This document shows positions 1 to 9,937 of a DNA stretch of 64,000 nt, piece by piece. A program made the translations under genes and the position numbers. The stretch lies in contig UCAU01000028.1 of NCBI GenBank assembly GCA_900470445.1, positions 157,937-221,936 on the forward strand. Direction: 5' to 3'. Source of the DNA: Hyphomicrobiales bacterium (GTDB taxonomy: Bacteria; Pseudomonadota; Alphaproteobacteria; Rhizobiales; Devosiaceae). The notes below the pieces were generated by a model. The model worked only from the letters and a program-made list of their open reading frames with translations, did no database searches and was not told where the DNA came from. How positions within the stretch are numbered: the stretch's first letter is position 1; each line of letters starts with the position of its first letter.

Positions 1-191
1 TGTTCGCAGTTCTGGGCCCGCGCTACAAGGACCGTCAGGGCGGCTATATCCGCATCATGAAGGCCGGCTTCCGCTATGGCGACAATGCGCCGATGGCTGT
101 GATCGAGTTCGTCGATCGCGACGTCAATGCCAAGGGCCTCGATAGCGGTCCGGTGCATGTGCGTGACGAAGACGAGTCCGAAGCCGCGTAA
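1..191 (+). CDS. rplQ: 50S ribosomal protein L17, C-terminal part (5' end outside window)
   Basis: The reading frame is open from base 3 and ends at TAA 189-191, giving the last 62 residues. The peptide begins [18 protein letters not shown] and continues with [19 protein letters not shown], the conserved C-terminal part of bacterial L17, followed by the acidic tail usual in alphaproteobacterial forms. L17 is a large-subunit protein near the peptide exit tunnel and is normally the last gene of the rpoA ribosomal operon. The strong terminator directly downstream fits an operon end here. The start lies outside the window. Confidence 0.95.
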   Translation, partial: FAVLGPRYKDRQGGYIRIMKAGFRYGDNAPMAVIEFVDRDVNAKGLDSGPVHVRDEDESEAA

Positions 192-212
192 GCGATATTC
201 GGTTCAAGATTT

Positions 213-250
213 AAGGCGGTCCGCGTTTGAGTACGCGGGCCGCCTTTTTG
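213..250 (+). terminator. Rho-independent terminator of the rplQ operon
   Basis: Stem AAGGCGGTCCGCG (213-225) pairs with CGCGGGCCGCCTT (234-246), with one G-U pair, around an 8-nt loop and is followed by a T run. It lies 22 nt after the rplQ stop and also separates rplQ from the convergent gene at 256. Confidence 0.9.
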
Positions 251-255
251 TTTGT

Positions 256-990
256 TCAGATCGCTCGAACTTCGGCGAGCCGCTCGACGGAATAATCGTC
301 CTTCCAGCAGACCGCCGCTTCCCATGCGGCCGAGGCCTGGGCCGCGATGTCAAGTTTGGCAGCATCAAAGCCGGCGGCATTGTAGGGCAGGGCCAGGTCA
401 AGCTCCGGGACATCGACATGCGCCTCGTCCCAATCGATCAGCGCAACCCGATCCGCAGTCATGCGAATATTGCCGGGATTGGTGGGATTGCCATGCACCA
501 CGCAGCTCTGCCGCCCGGCCAGCCGTGCCCAGGCTGCCCGGCAGCGCGCGACGGCCTCAGCCGGCATCGCGGTCAGGTTAATTCTCGTTCCCGTATCGGC
601 TTGCAACAGGTCAGTTGAAGATCGCCAGCCCGGCCGCTGCGGCCAGTCCCGCGTCAGGCGATGCAGCTGCCGCAGCGCATCGGCAACGCGCCGCCAGTCC
701 GCCTCCGTCTCGGGCGGCCCGCCCTCCATATATTTCATCACCACAAGGCCATCGGCAAACAGCCTGCCATCCGAAGTCGGGATCGACACTGGCACAGTCA
801 TACCCGAGCGCTCGAGATGCTGGAGGAGGGCGCCCTCCCAAGCCAAATCCGCATCGCTCCGCCCACCCAGCCGAGCGACGGCGATCTGCCCATTAATACG
901 CACGCTCCAGACATCATTGGACGAGCCACCAGCCAGCCGCTCGATGCGCTCCGCGTCCTCACCCCACTGCCCGAGTGCGTCCCACCCCAT
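256..990 (-). CDS. Aminoglycoside/choline phosphotransferase-fold protein with altered catalytic motif
   Basis: This 244-aa protein has the layout of the APH/choline kinase family (kinase-like fold). An N-terminal nucleotide-binding lobe contains GGSSNDVWSV at about 21-30. A Brenner-like motif follows at 166-175 and the metal-binding IDWDEA at 185-190. The first motif reads HGNPTNPGNI where the family has HGD, so the expected catalytic Asp is Asn (codon AAT). The protein may therefore be weakly active, a pseudokinase, or a subfamily with a shifted residue. The start ATG lies 2 nt after the stop of the small membrane ORF at 993-1103, suggesting translational coupling. The substrate cannot be predicted. 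Confidence 0.75.
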   Translation of the reverse strand: MGWDALGQWGEDAERIERLAGGSSNDVWSVRINGQIAVARLGGRSDADLAWEGALLQHLERSGMTVPVSIPTSDGRLFADGLVVMKYMEGGPPETEADWRRVADALRQLHRLTRDWPQRPGWRSSTDLLQADTGTRINLTAMPAEAVARCRAAWARLAGRQSCVVHGNPTNPGNIRMTADRVALIDWDEAHVDVPELDLALPYNAAGFDAAKLDIAAQASAAWEAAVCWKDDYSVERLAEVRAI

Positions 991-992
991 GG

Positions 993-1103
993 TCAGGAGA
1001 CCGCGCCCCAGAACAGCGCCACGCCCAGACCCATGCAGAGCAGGCCGAGCAAAATCATGGCGAGCCGACGGCGCCGCGGCGACTTCATCATCACTCCCAA
1101 CAT
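993..1103 (-). CDS. Small predicted membrane protein (36 aa)
   Basis: This short ORF begins at ATG 1103, six bases after a strong GGAGAGGAG Shine-Dalgarno (an ATG at 1109 sits too close to it). It encodes a basic N-terminus (KSPRRRR), one hydrophobic segment of about 20 residues (LAMILLGLLCMGLGVALFWG) and a short tail. The basic-plus-TM layout resembles the N-terminus of the haem chaperone CcmE, but the haem-binding domain is absent and no ccm genes are nearby, so I do not assign it. It ends 2 nt before the phosphotransferase-like gene and is probably cotranscribed with it. Confidence 0.45.
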   Translation of the reverse strand: MLGVMMKSPRRRRLAMILLGLLCMGLGVALFWGAVS

Positions 1104-1228
1104 GGCCATCTCCTCTCCATTTTGGCTCAGCTTAGGCCCGAACGGCGCCATGGGGCAATCGCCTCGGTCGATGCCAACAGTCCGTTGCCCTCTGACAGCG
1201 AAATGTCACGTCAACGCTAACAGTCCGC

Positions 1229-1759
1229 TCACAGATTCCACGCCCGTCCGAGCGCTTTCACCTCACGGAGCGATGAACAGAAAACCAGCGGCAAACCTGT
1301 TTGTGTCGCAAACCCGTGGTAGCGGCCGACACTGTTCCGCGTCTTCCAGATCCAGTTGATCATTTCCCATTTGACGCTGTCGCGATTGCCCGGAAGATGG
1401 CCGGCCCGCTGCTTTTCCAGCAGGGTCCGCCGCAAATACCGGCTGAAGCGGCGCAGGTAATGGTCGTCCACCACGATAATTCCGGTGGCCCGGGCAAAGC
1501 GCTGCGGCATCAGCACGGAGTAATTGCCCTCCATCACCCAGCCCGGCTCAAGGATTGCCGCGTCATGCAGGGCGTGGAATTCGGCGTCCGGCCGCACCTG
1601 CCAATCGGTGTTGGGTAAGTGCCGCAATTGGTCGAGATGAATAGCTGGAACACCAAGCTTTTTGCCGATGGCGACGGCCAGCGTCGACTTGCCGGCATTG
1701 GTCGGCCCCATGATGACGATGCGGCGGCCGAAGGTCTCAAGTGGTTGAAAGGTCTGCAT
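1229..1759 (-). CDS. P-loop NTPase, adenylate-kinase-like / DNA topology modulation (FlaR-type) family
   Basis: The protein is 176 aa from ATG 1759. A longer frame to 1822 exists, but its extra 21 residues look non-coding and GGAA lies just upstream of 1759. It begins with a Walker A motif, GPTNAGKST, directly after the first strand (RRIVIMG). It continues with IHLDQLRHLP and WVMEGNYS, typical of small AAA/adenylate-kinase-like proteins annotated as topology modulation proteins, and has a basic lid-like region (RRFSRYLRRTLLEKQR). The family is cytoplasmic and poorly characterised. Its true phosphoacceptor is unknown. Confidence 0.7.
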   Translation of the reverse strand: MQTFQPLETFGRRIVIMGPTNAGKSTLAVAIGKKLGVPAIHLDQLRHLPNTDWQVRPDAEFHALHDAAILEPGWVMEGNYSVLMPQRFARATGIIVVDDHYLRRFSRYLRRTLLEKQRAGHLPGNRDSVKWEMINWIWKTRNSVGRYHGFATQTGLPLVFCSSLREVKALGRAWNL

Positions 1760-1841
1760 TTTCAGTTCCGATATATGGTTTGATGGGATCGGGGTGGAAA
1801 AGCGAAGAAGGGCAGGCGGCATCCTTTATTGGAGAGACAAA

Positions 1842-1865
1842 AATCCCCGCCGTAGCGGGGATTAG
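1842..1865 (-). terminator. Rho-independent terminator downstream of the PLP decarboxylase gene
   Basis: A 9-bp perfect stem (AATCCCCGC 1842-1850, GCGGGGATT 1855-1863) has a 4-nt loop. Read on the minus strand it ends in TTTTTG. It lies 27 nt beyond the stop of the gene at 1892-3073. Confidence 0.85.
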
Positions 1866-1891
1866 TAGTTGATTACGAGCTGGCGGCAGGC

Positions 1892-3073
1892 CTATTCGGG
1901 CTGCACATCCTTGCCGGTATAGACCTCGTCGACCCAGAACTGGTCGCGGCGATCGAAGCCGTTGAACGGGGTCAGCGAGGCCTGGGTATAGGCACCCATC
2001 AGGCCGAACTCGATCCAGTCGTCTTCATCGATATCGGCCGGCAGGGTGAACACCTGGGGCAGCACGTCATAGCTGTCGCAAGTGGGGCCCCAGATGGTGA
2101 ATTCGGAGAATTCGGCATCATTGTCATGCACCCGCGCACCGCGCCACACCCGCACCGGCGGGGTGAAATGCATGAACTTGACTTCCATCAGGCTGCCATA
2201 GGCGCCGTCATTGACATAAACCGACTGCCCGCCGCGCTGATGCTTGACGCGCAGCAGCAGCGAGGTCGACGACGTCACCAGCGCACGGCCGGGCTCGATG
2301 ATCAGCTCGGGCTTGTTCTTGTCGCCGAAATGATCGCTGACCGCGGTCGAGATGGTCTCGAAATAATAGTCCATCGGCGGCGCTTCGCTGGTCGGGTAGG
2401 GGGCCGGATAGCCGCCGCCGATATTGAGGCGCTTGAGCTGGATATTGGATTCCTCGACGATGCGCGACGCCGCCGCGATGTGCCGTTCATAGGCATAGGC
2501 ATCTTCGCACTGGCTGCCGACATGGAAGCACAGGCTGGGCGTATAGCCCATCTGGTCGACCATGGTGACGATCTCGGCCGCGCCCTGTTCCATGACGCCG
2601 AACTTGATGCCGAAATCATAGGATTTGAGCGCCTTGCCGGCCTTGAAGCGGGTGGTCACTTCAACGTCGCGCGACGGCGAAACTACCGAAGCCAGCTGGT
2701 CGAGCTGCTGGGGATGGTCGATGGTGAAGGAGCGAACGCCGAACTCTTCATAGGCGCGAGCGATCTCGCGCTTGTTCTTGATCGGGTTGTTGTAATGCAT
2801 CACCGCGCCCGGCGCATGATCGCGCACCAGTTCCATTTCGGTGTTCGAGGCAACGTCGAACGCCTTCAAACCTTCGCGATGGAGCTGGGCGATGATGTGC
2901 GGGGAGGGATTGCACTTGACCGCATAGGTCAGCAGCCCGTCAAAGCCCTTCTTGAACACCTTTGTGGCCTTGTGCAGCTCGCGCTCGGAGAACAGGAAAG
3001 CCGGGAAATCCGGGGCTTCCGCCGCGATGAGTGCGGAGGTATTCGGGTAAACCTGCTTCGGCTCAGTGGTCAT
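1892..3073 (-). CDS. PLP-dependent ornithine/lysine-type decarboxylase (fold type III)
   Basis: A 393-aa protein of the alanine racemase-like fold III decarboxylases that make putrescine or cadaverine from ornithine or lysine. The PLP lysine is in YAVKCNP near the N-terminus. SHSC-type elements appear as FHVGSQC, the phosphate-binding glycine loop as NIGGGYPAPY, EPGRA follows, and the C-terminal catalytic cysteine is in GPTCDSYDVL. Start ATG 3073 has AAAGG upstream; extending to 3247 would add a low-complexity stretch. The gene is monocistronic with its own terminator. Alphaproteobacterial homologues are often bifunctional L/ODCs feeding homospermidine or spermidine synthesis. The substrate preference cannot be read from sequence alone. 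Confidence 0.88.
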   Translation of the reverse strand: MTTEPKQVYPNTSALIAAEAPDFPAFLFSERELHKATKVFKKGFDGLLTYAVKCNPSPHIIAQLHREGLKAFDVASNTEMELVRDHAPGAVMHYNNPIKNKREIARAYEEFGVRSFTIDHPQQLDQLASVVSPSRDVEVTTRFKAGKALKSYDFGIKFGVMEQGAAEIVTMVDQMGYTPSLCFHVGSQCEDAYAYERHIAAASRIVEESNIQLKRLNIGGGYPAPYPTSEAPPMDYYFETISTAVSDHFGDKNKPELIIEPGRALVTSSTSLLLRVKHQRGGQSVYVNDGAYGSLMEVKFMHFTPPVRVWRGARVHDNDAEFSEFTIWGPTCDSYDVLPQVFTLPADIDEDDWIEFGLMGAYTQASLTPFNGFDRRDQFWVDEVYTGKDVQPE

Positions 3074-3271
3074 GGACGACTTGCCTTTCGGGGCTGGAGA
3101 AATGCGGAAAACGAGCGCTGCATATAGGGCCGTGTGCCCCCTCACGCAAACGTTTATTTGACCCCCAATTGCGACGGGGGCGTGACGCCTTTTTCGTGAC
3201 AGAATCCGGGCGTTTGCCTTGCCCCGCGCGGATGCCACATCAGGCAAACGTGGTGACCGGAGGTTGGTTCG

Positions 3272-4746
<1,475 letters not shown>

Positions 4747-4750
<4 letters not shown>

Positions 4751-5313
4751 TCGAGGCTGATTTCGGGCACATCCATCTGCGCCAGGGTGTTGATCGCGCT
4801 CTGGCGCCGCTCCTTGAGGCCGGTGAGCAGGGCCTTGGCGCCATCTTCGCCATAGCCGCGCCGGCTGATGGCGTAGAGCACCAGGCCATCCTCGAACGGG
4901 ACATAGCGATAGGCGTTCCATTCAACGATCATGGTGCCGCTGCTGGAATCGCTGAGCAGGAAATCGAGGATGATTTCGCCGGTCTGTTCGTTCCGGAGCA
5001 CGTCGTAATTGACCACCGGATCGCTGCCCTTCCGCTCACCAAGGCCCTTTATCATAACGGCCGCCGCCGCTTCGGGCGTGGTGCCATTGGTCAGCACGTC
5101 GATCATGAACATGTCTTCGAACTGCTCGACGGTCTGGCCGGCCGGTACATATTCCTGCTTGAAGTAGGTTTCTTCCGGGTGGCTCGTCCAGGCGAGGGCA
5201 AATTCGACATCCTCGAAGACAATCGGCCCCGGCGCGCCAATGGCGTCGGTCTGGGCGCTCGCCGGCAGCGCCATGGCGGCGAGGAGCAGGAATGCGGTAA
5301 CGAAGCGATGCAT
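4747..5313 (-). CDS. Secreted/periplasmic hypothetical protein
   Basis: A 188-aa protein with a clear signal peptide (hydrophobic FLLLAAMALPASA, cleavage after ASA-Q). The mature part shows alternating beta-like segments (GEIILDFLLSD, TMIVEWNAYRYVPF, GLVLYAISRRGYG) and ends in a helix. No family is recognised. It is convergent with the htrA-type gene, the two stop codons sharing the palindrome CTAG, so the pair probably terminates into each other. A periplasmic location is inferred from the signal peptide only. Confidence 0.75.
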
Positions 5314-5441
5314 GAAATGTCCTCGAAATTGTGGTCGCGCATTAATGCTGACAAACGCAGTCTTGGCAATTCGCTGCCGGTTTGTCTTGCTCGCGCCGCC
5401 GCCCTATCTTACCCAGAGCCCTCCACAGAGATTGATCAGGC

Positions 5442-6755
5442 ATGGCTGACCTTTTCGCCGCAGACCCCAGTGAAACCGACCGCGCGCGCCCGCTCGCCGA
5501 TCAATTGCGGCCGCGTTCGCTCGATGAGGTGATCGGCCAGAGCCATCTGCTCGGTCCCGAGGGTACGCTGCGCCGCATGATCGCCTCGGGGCGGCTGGGC
5601 TCGCTGATCCTGTGGGGGCCGCCGGGCACCGGCAAGACTACGGTGGCACGGCTCTTGGCCGACCAGATCGGCTATACGTTCGAGCAGATTTCGGCGGTGT
5701 TCTCCGGCGTTGCCGACCTCAAGAAGGTGTTCGAGAAGGCCCGCTTCGAGCGCCTGTCCGGCCATCGGACGCTGCTGTTTGTCGACGAAATCCACCGCTT
5801 CAATCGGGCACAGCAGGATGGTTTCCTGCCCGTGATGGAAGACGGCACGGTGGTGCTGGTGGGGGCGACCACCGAAAATCCGTCCTTTGAGCTGAACGCG
5901 GCTTTGTTGTCGCGCAGTCAGGTATTGCGGTTCGAGTCGCTGTCGCTGGAGGATCTGGAAAAGCTGGTGGTGCGCGCGGAGGAACTGACTGGCGCGGCGC
6001 TGCCGCTCGATGCAGAGGCCCGCCACACGCTGCTGACCCTTGCCGATGGCGACGGGCGCGCGCTGCTGGGGCTGGTCGAGGAAGTGCTGGCCTCGGCCAA
6101 AGAAGGCGAGGTGCTCGACGCCGCCACCATGCTGACCGTGATCCAGCGCCGCGCGCCGATCTATGACAAGGCGCAGGATGGGCACTACAATCTGATTTCG
6201 GCGCTGCACAAGACGGTGCGGGGCTCCGATCCCGATGCGGCGCTCTATTATTTCGCCCGCATGCTCGACGCCGGCGAAGATCCGCTGTTTCTCGCCCGCC
6301 GGCTGATCCGCATGGCCGTGGAAGATATCGGTCTGGCCGACCCGCAGGCACTGCCGCAGGCGGTTGCCGGGCGCGATGCCTATCAGATGCTGGGCTCGCC
6401 CGAAGGGGAGTTGGCCCTGGCGCAGGTTGTCGTCTATCTGGCGCTCGCGCCGAAATCCAACGCCGTCTACACCGCCTTCAAAGGCGCCACATCGATTGCC
6501 AAATCCACCGGCTCGCCGACCCCGCCCATGGTCATTCTCAATGCGCCGACCAAGCTGATGAAGACCTCCGGCTACGGCGACGGCTATATCTATGATCACG
6601 ACACGCCCGAGGCGTTTTCGGGCCAGGAATATTTCCCGGAAAAGATCGGCCGGCAGCAATTTTATCAGCCGGTCGAACGCGGCTTTGAACGCGATCTGCG
6701 CAAACGCATGGATTATTTCGAGCGCTTGCGGGCGGAGAAGAAGCGCGAGGAATAG
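5442..6755 (+). CDS. rarA: Replication-associated recombination protein A (RarA/MgsA), AAA+ ATPase
   Basis: A 437-aa clamp-loader-like ATPase acting at stalled replication forks. It has Walker [10 protein letters not shown] (59-67), Walker [11 protein letters not shown] (111-120), sensor 1 [10 protein letters not shown], and the C-terminal MgsA tetramerisation region containing [12 protein letters not shown] and ending in a basic helix. N-terminal [17 protein letters not shown] is diagnostic of RarA. It is the first gene of a plus-strand run, with crcB 9 nt downstream. Confidence 0.95.
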   Translation: MADLFAADPSETDRARPLADQLRPRSLDEVIGQSHLLGPEGTLRRMIASGRLGSLILWGPPGTGKTTVARLLADQIGYTFEQISAVFSGVADLKKVFEKARFERLSGHRTLLFVDEIHRFNRAQQDGFLPVMEDGTVVLVGATTENPSFELNAALLSRSQVLRFESLSLEDLEKLVVRAEELTGAALPLDAEARHTLLTLADGDGRALLGLVEEVLASAKEGEVLDAATMLTVIQRRAPIYDKAQDGHYNLISALHKTVRGSDPDAALYYFARMLDAGEDPLFLARRLIRMAVEDIGLADPQALPQAVAGRDAYQMLGSPEGELALAQVVVYLALAPKSNAVYTAFKGATSIAKSTGSPTPPMVILNAPTKLMKTSGYGDGYIYDHDTPEAFSGQEYFPEKIGRQQFYQPVERGFERDLRKRMDYFERLRAEKKREE

Positions 6756-6764
6756 GGCAGGCAC

Positions 6765-7148
6765 ATGCAGAATTTCCTCCTTGTCGGCCTCGGTGGAGCG
6801 ATTGGCGCCATGGCGCGCTATGGTGCGTCCATCGGCGTGGGGCGCGTGTGGCCGCATGGCTTTCCGCTCGGCACGATGCTGATCAATATTGTCGGCTCCA
6901 TCGCCATGGGTCTGCTCATCGGCATTCTCGCCCGCACTTTGCCGCCCTGGGCGCCGGAGGCACGCCTGTTCGTCGCCGTAGGCGTATTGGGCGGTTTTAC
7001 GACGTTTTCCTCCTTCTCGCTCGATACAATCGTGCTGATTGAGCGCGGCGAAATGGTACAAGCTGGCTTCTATGTGCTGTTGTCGGTTGTGGTTTGTCTC
7101 ATTGGCCTTTATCTCGGGCTTTTGGTGACCAGAGGCAGCCCGGCATGA
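6765..7148 (+). CDS. crcB: Fluoride exporter CrcB/Fluc
   Basis: A 127-aa four-TM protein of the Fluc channel family, which dimerises in antiparallel fashion to export fluoride. Conserved features are GGAIGAMARY near the N-terminus, the pore Asn in LINIVGS (Asn41), and the phenylalanine-box region GGFTTFSSFSLD (76-87). GGGCAGG lies just before ATG 6765. No fluoride riboswitch is possible in the 9-nt gap after rarA, so expression follows the operon promoter. The stop overlaps the next start as ATGA. Confidence 0.95.
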   Translation: MQNFLLVGLGGAIGAMARYGASIGVGRVWPHGFPLGTMLINIVGSIAMGLLIGILARTLPPWAPEARLFVAVGVLGGFTTFSSFSLDTIVLIERGEMVQAGFYVLLSVVVCLIGLYLGLLVTRGSPA

Positions 7149-8131
7149 GTGCGGTACAACAGCGGCAGGTAAGCAGCGACGAAGACGGGATGCGTCTCGA
7201 TCGCTGGTTCGCACAGAATTTTCCGCAACTCGGTTTCGGGCGGCTGCAAAAGCTCATTCGCAATGGCGAAGTGCGCGTCGACAAGGGCCGCGTGCAGACC
7301 AGTACGCGCCTGACTGCCGGGCAGACCGTGCGCATTCCCCCGATCGACGATGCCGAGACGGTCAAGCCGGTGCGCGTCAATTCGGGCGATGCGCAATTCC
7401 TGCGCGATATCATCCTTTATGAAGACGAGGACATTTACGTCTTCAACAAGCCGCATGGCTTGGCCGTGCAGGGCGGCAGCGGCACGTTCCGCCATCTCGA
7501 TGGCATGCTGAAAAGCCTGCCCAACAAGCTGGGCGAGGCGCCGCGCCTGGTGCATCGGCTGGATCGCGACACCTCCGGGTGCCTCGTGGTTGCCAAGACG
7601 CAGGCTGCGGCCAGCCATTTTGGCGAAGTGTTCCGCTCACGGTCGGCTCGCAAGATCTACTGGGCCGTCGTGGCCGGCAATCCGAATCCGCGCCAGGGTG
7701 AAATCTCGTGTTTCCTCGCCAAGCAGGCGACGACCGACGGCGAGCAGATGGTGGTGGTCAAGAATGGCACGCCGGGCGCGCAGCATTCGATGAGCTATTA
7801 TTCGACCACCGACACGGCCAGCCGCCGTTTCGCCTGGGTCACGCTGAAGCCGGTGACCGGCCGCACCCACCAGTTGCGTGTGCATATGGCCCAGCTTGGC
7901 ACCCCGATCATCGGCGATCCGCGCTATTTCAATATCGAGAACTGGCAGGGCGCGCCTGGCCTGGGTGAGGGTTTGCAGCTGCATGCCCGCCGCATTGCCC
8001 TGCCGCTGCGCAATGGCAAGCGGCTCGATATTTCCGCACCGCTGCCGCCGCATATGCGCGAGAGCTTTGACGCCCTGGGCTTTGATCCTGACCGCTTCGA
8101 TGTCAGCAAGGACCCGGAGGACGGCGCATGA
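7145..8131 (+). CDS. RluC/RluD-family ribosomal large subunit pseudouridine synthase
   Basis: From ATG 7145, which overlaps the crcB stop (ATGA), the protein is 328 aa. An N-terminal S4 RNA-binding domain (DGMRLDRWFAQNFP to VRIPP) is followed by the RluA-type catalytic domain with HRLDRDTSG (137-145; catalytic Asp140) and a distal RTHQLRVHMAQLG motif. Known RluC modifies 23S rRNA positions 955, 2504 and 2580, but the exact targets here are inferred only. It sits in the rluC-HAD-ATP12 order common in Hyphomicrobiales. Confidence 0.9.
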   Translation: MSAVQQRQVSSDEDGMRLDRWFAQNFPQLGFGRLQKLIRNGEVRVDKGRVQTSTRLTAGQTVRIPPIDDAETVKPVRVNSGDAQFLRDIILYEDEDIYVFNKPHGLAVQGGSGTFRHLDGMLKSLPNKLGEAPRLVHRLDRDTSGCLVVAKTQAAASHFGEVFRSRSARKIYWAVVAGNPNPRQGEISCFLAKQATTDGEQMVVVKNGTPGAQHSMSYYSTTDTASRRFAWVTLKPVTGRTHQLRVHMAQLGTPIIGDPRYFNIENWQGAPGLGEGLQLHARRIALPLRNGKRLDISAPLPPHMRESFDALGFDPDRFDVSKDPEDGA

Positions 8132-8790
8132 CGCTTGTCATGTTCGACATGGACGGCACGCTGATCGATACGCAGGCGCTGATCACCGAGCATATGGCGA
8201 CCACCTTTGAGGGGGCAGGGCTCGATGCCCCAAGCCCGGCCGCCTCGCGTCGGGTGATCGGGCTGTCGCTGCCCGTGGCTTTGGCGCGCTTGGCCCGCAC
8301 CGATGATCCGGTGCTGATCGACAAGCTGGTCGAGGACTATCGCACCCATTACCGCGCCTCCGTGCTGACCCATAACGACCGTGAAGGGCTGTTTCCTGGG
8401 GCTCTGGAGGCGCTGCAGCGCCTGTGGAAATGGGATGGCATGCGATTGGGCATTGCGACGGGCAAGGGACTCAGCGGCGTCCACCGCATTACCGGTAACC
8501 ACAAGATCGCCGATTACTTCGTCACCTTGCAGACACCGGACCACAATCCGTCCAAGCCGCATCCGGGCATGCTACTGCGCGCGATGGCAGAAACCGGGGC
8601 GCTGCCGGCCGAGACAGTGATGATTGGCGATACGACATTCGATATCGAAATGGGCAAGGCAGCGGGCGCCTGGGCCATTGGCGTGACCTGGGGCTATCAT
8701 GAACCGACCGAGCTTATTGCGGCTGGGGCCGATATCATGATCGACCGGTTTGACGAGCTCGATGCGGCGATCCGCAAGGTATTGGAGTAG
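8128..8790 (+). CDS. HAD-superfamily hydrolase, phosphoglycolate-phosphatase-like
   Basis: A 220-aa HAD enzyme: motif I FDMDGTLIDT (nucleophile Asp7, acid Asp9), an alpha-helical cap, motif II in GIATGK, the motif III lysine in NPSKPHPGM, and motif IV MIGDTTFDIEMG. Such enzymes hydrolyse small phosphoesters such as phosphoglycolate; the substrate is not determined. Its ATG overlaps the rluC-like stop (ATGA) and the ATP12 gene follows 3 nt after its stop, so the three are translated from one transcript. Confidence 0.88.
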   Translation: MTLVMFDMDGTLIDTQALITEHMATTFEGAGLDAPSPAASRRVIGLSLPVALARLARTDDPVLIDKLVEDYRTHYRASVLTHNDREGLFPGALEALQRLWKWDGMRLGIATGKGLSGVHRITGNHKIADYFVTLQTPDHNPSKPHPGMLLRAMAETGALPAETVMIGDTTFDIEMGKAAGAWAIGVTWGYHEPTELIAAGADIMIDRFDELDAAIRKVLE

Positions 8791-8793
8791 GCC

Positions 8794-9573
8794 ATGCGCG
8801 ACCAGCTGGAAGATGCCCACAAGCATATCGATGACGGCTATGGCCGGGCGCAGCATGCCAATCGGGTGGAACTGCCCAAGCGCTTCTACAAGGATGTTGG
8901 CGTAGCCCCGGTCGATGGCGGCTTTGTCGTGACGCTGGATGGCCGGCAGGTGCATACGCCGGGCCGGAAAATCCCGGTCGTGGTGCCCGCAGCGGCCATT
9001 GCCACGACCATGGCCGAAGAATGGGCGGCGCAGGGCGAATTCATCGATCCGGCGACCATGCCCATGGTCAGATTGATCAATTCGGCCGTGGAAAGCGGCG
9101 AGCAAACCATTCCCGCCTTCCGCCAGGAGGTCATCAAATTCGCCGCGAGCGATCTGATGCTCTATCGCGCCGATGCGCCGCAGGAATTGGTCAGCGAGCA
9201 GGAACTGGTGTGGGACAAGGCGCTGGTCAAGCTGGCGCGGCACTTCGGCGTGCGGTTCCAGCCCACGATCGGGATCATCCATCAGGCGCAGCCGCAGGCG
9301 AGCCTGGATCGGTTGGCCGAGACGCTGGATGGCGAAAATCTCTTTGTCCTCACCGCGCTGGTCAATGTGACCGGGCTTACTGGATCGGGGCTGCTCGCCA
9401 TCGGGCTGTGGCACCGCCTATTCACCGCCGACGAGGTGTGGCAGGCGGCGCATGTCGATGAAGATTATCAGATCGGTCTATGGGGCCAGGATGAGGAAGC
9501 AGCCGCCCGCCGGGCGCAGCGGCGGATCGAATTCGACACGGCCGTAGCCGTGCTGGATGCATTGCGGGCTTAG
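8794..9573 (+). CDS. ATP12 family F1-ATPase assembly chaperone
   Basis: A 259-aa protein with the ATP12/ATPAF2 signature: KRFYKDVGVAP and GFVVTLDGRQVHTPGRK at the N-terminus, AEEWAAQG and PMVRLINSA in the middle, and the C-terminal LTGSGLLAIGLWHRLF region. In mitochondria ATP12 binds the F1 alpha subunit during assembly, and alphaproteobacteria carry the bacterial homologue. It closes the rarA-crcB-rluC-HAD run. Its stop overlaps the convergent 9570-9911 gene. Confidence 0.92.
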   Translation: MRDQLEDAHKHIDDGYGRAQHANRVELPKRFYKDVGVAPVDGGFVVTLDGRQVHTPGRKIPVVVPAAAIATTMAEEWAAQGEFIDPATMPMVRLINSAVESGEQTIPAFRQEVIKFAASDLMLYRADAPQELVSEQELVWDKALVKLARHFGVRFQPTIGIIHQAQPQASLDRLAETLDGENLFVLTALVNVTGLTGSGLLAIGLWHRLFTADEVWQAAHVDEDYQIGLWGQDEEAAARRAQRRIEFDTAVAVLDALRA

Positions 9574-9911
9574 CCGACCACTTCGGCCCCATGCAGCGCG
9601 ATGATTTCGGCTATCTCGGCCCCTTCCTCACCCTCCAGCGGACACACAAGGGTCGCGCCTGCCTCGATAGCCTGGTCGACCACCAAAGCCCGGCGGCTGG
9701 CTATGGCGATTGGCGCTGCGATTCCCGCATCGATTAACGCCTCGATTGCCGGAACAATGCAGTCCAGCTCGCGCTGAACGCTGGCCGTGTCCCCGCTCGC
9801 CACTTCGATGATTTCGGCCCCGTCCGCCAACGCAGTTCTGGCGCGTGACACGACATCAACGCCCGTGACGACGCGGGCAATGCGGGGCGGTCTATATGCG
9901 GAAGCGGCCAT
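9570..9911 (-). CDS. Short dihydropteroate-synthase-like (TIM-barrel fragment) protein
   Basis: A 113-aa ORF with phrases reminiscent of DHPS-type barrels (DVVSRARTALADGAEIIEVASGD, then IEALIDAGIAAPIAIASRR) but much shorter than FolP (about 270 aa), covering about half a barrel. It lacks the N-terminal MGILNVTPDSF segment and the C-terminal pterin-binding lysine region. It could be a free-standing half-barrel protein or a decayed gene. It lies 26 nt downstream of cysW, where cysA is usually found. Confidence in the fold is low. Confidence 0.5.
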   Translation of the reverse strand: MAASAYRPPRIARVVTGVDVVSRARTALADGAEIIEVASGDTASVQRELDCIVPAIEALIDAGIAAPIAIASRRALVVDQAIEAGATLVCPLEGEEGAEIAEIIALHGAEVVG

Positions 9912-9937
9912 AGCGGAAGCCTATCGGTCCAGCGCCA

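Noticed and set aside
6756..6764. Fluoride riboswitch before crcB
   Set aside because: Only 9 nt separate rarA and crcB; no aptamer can fit.
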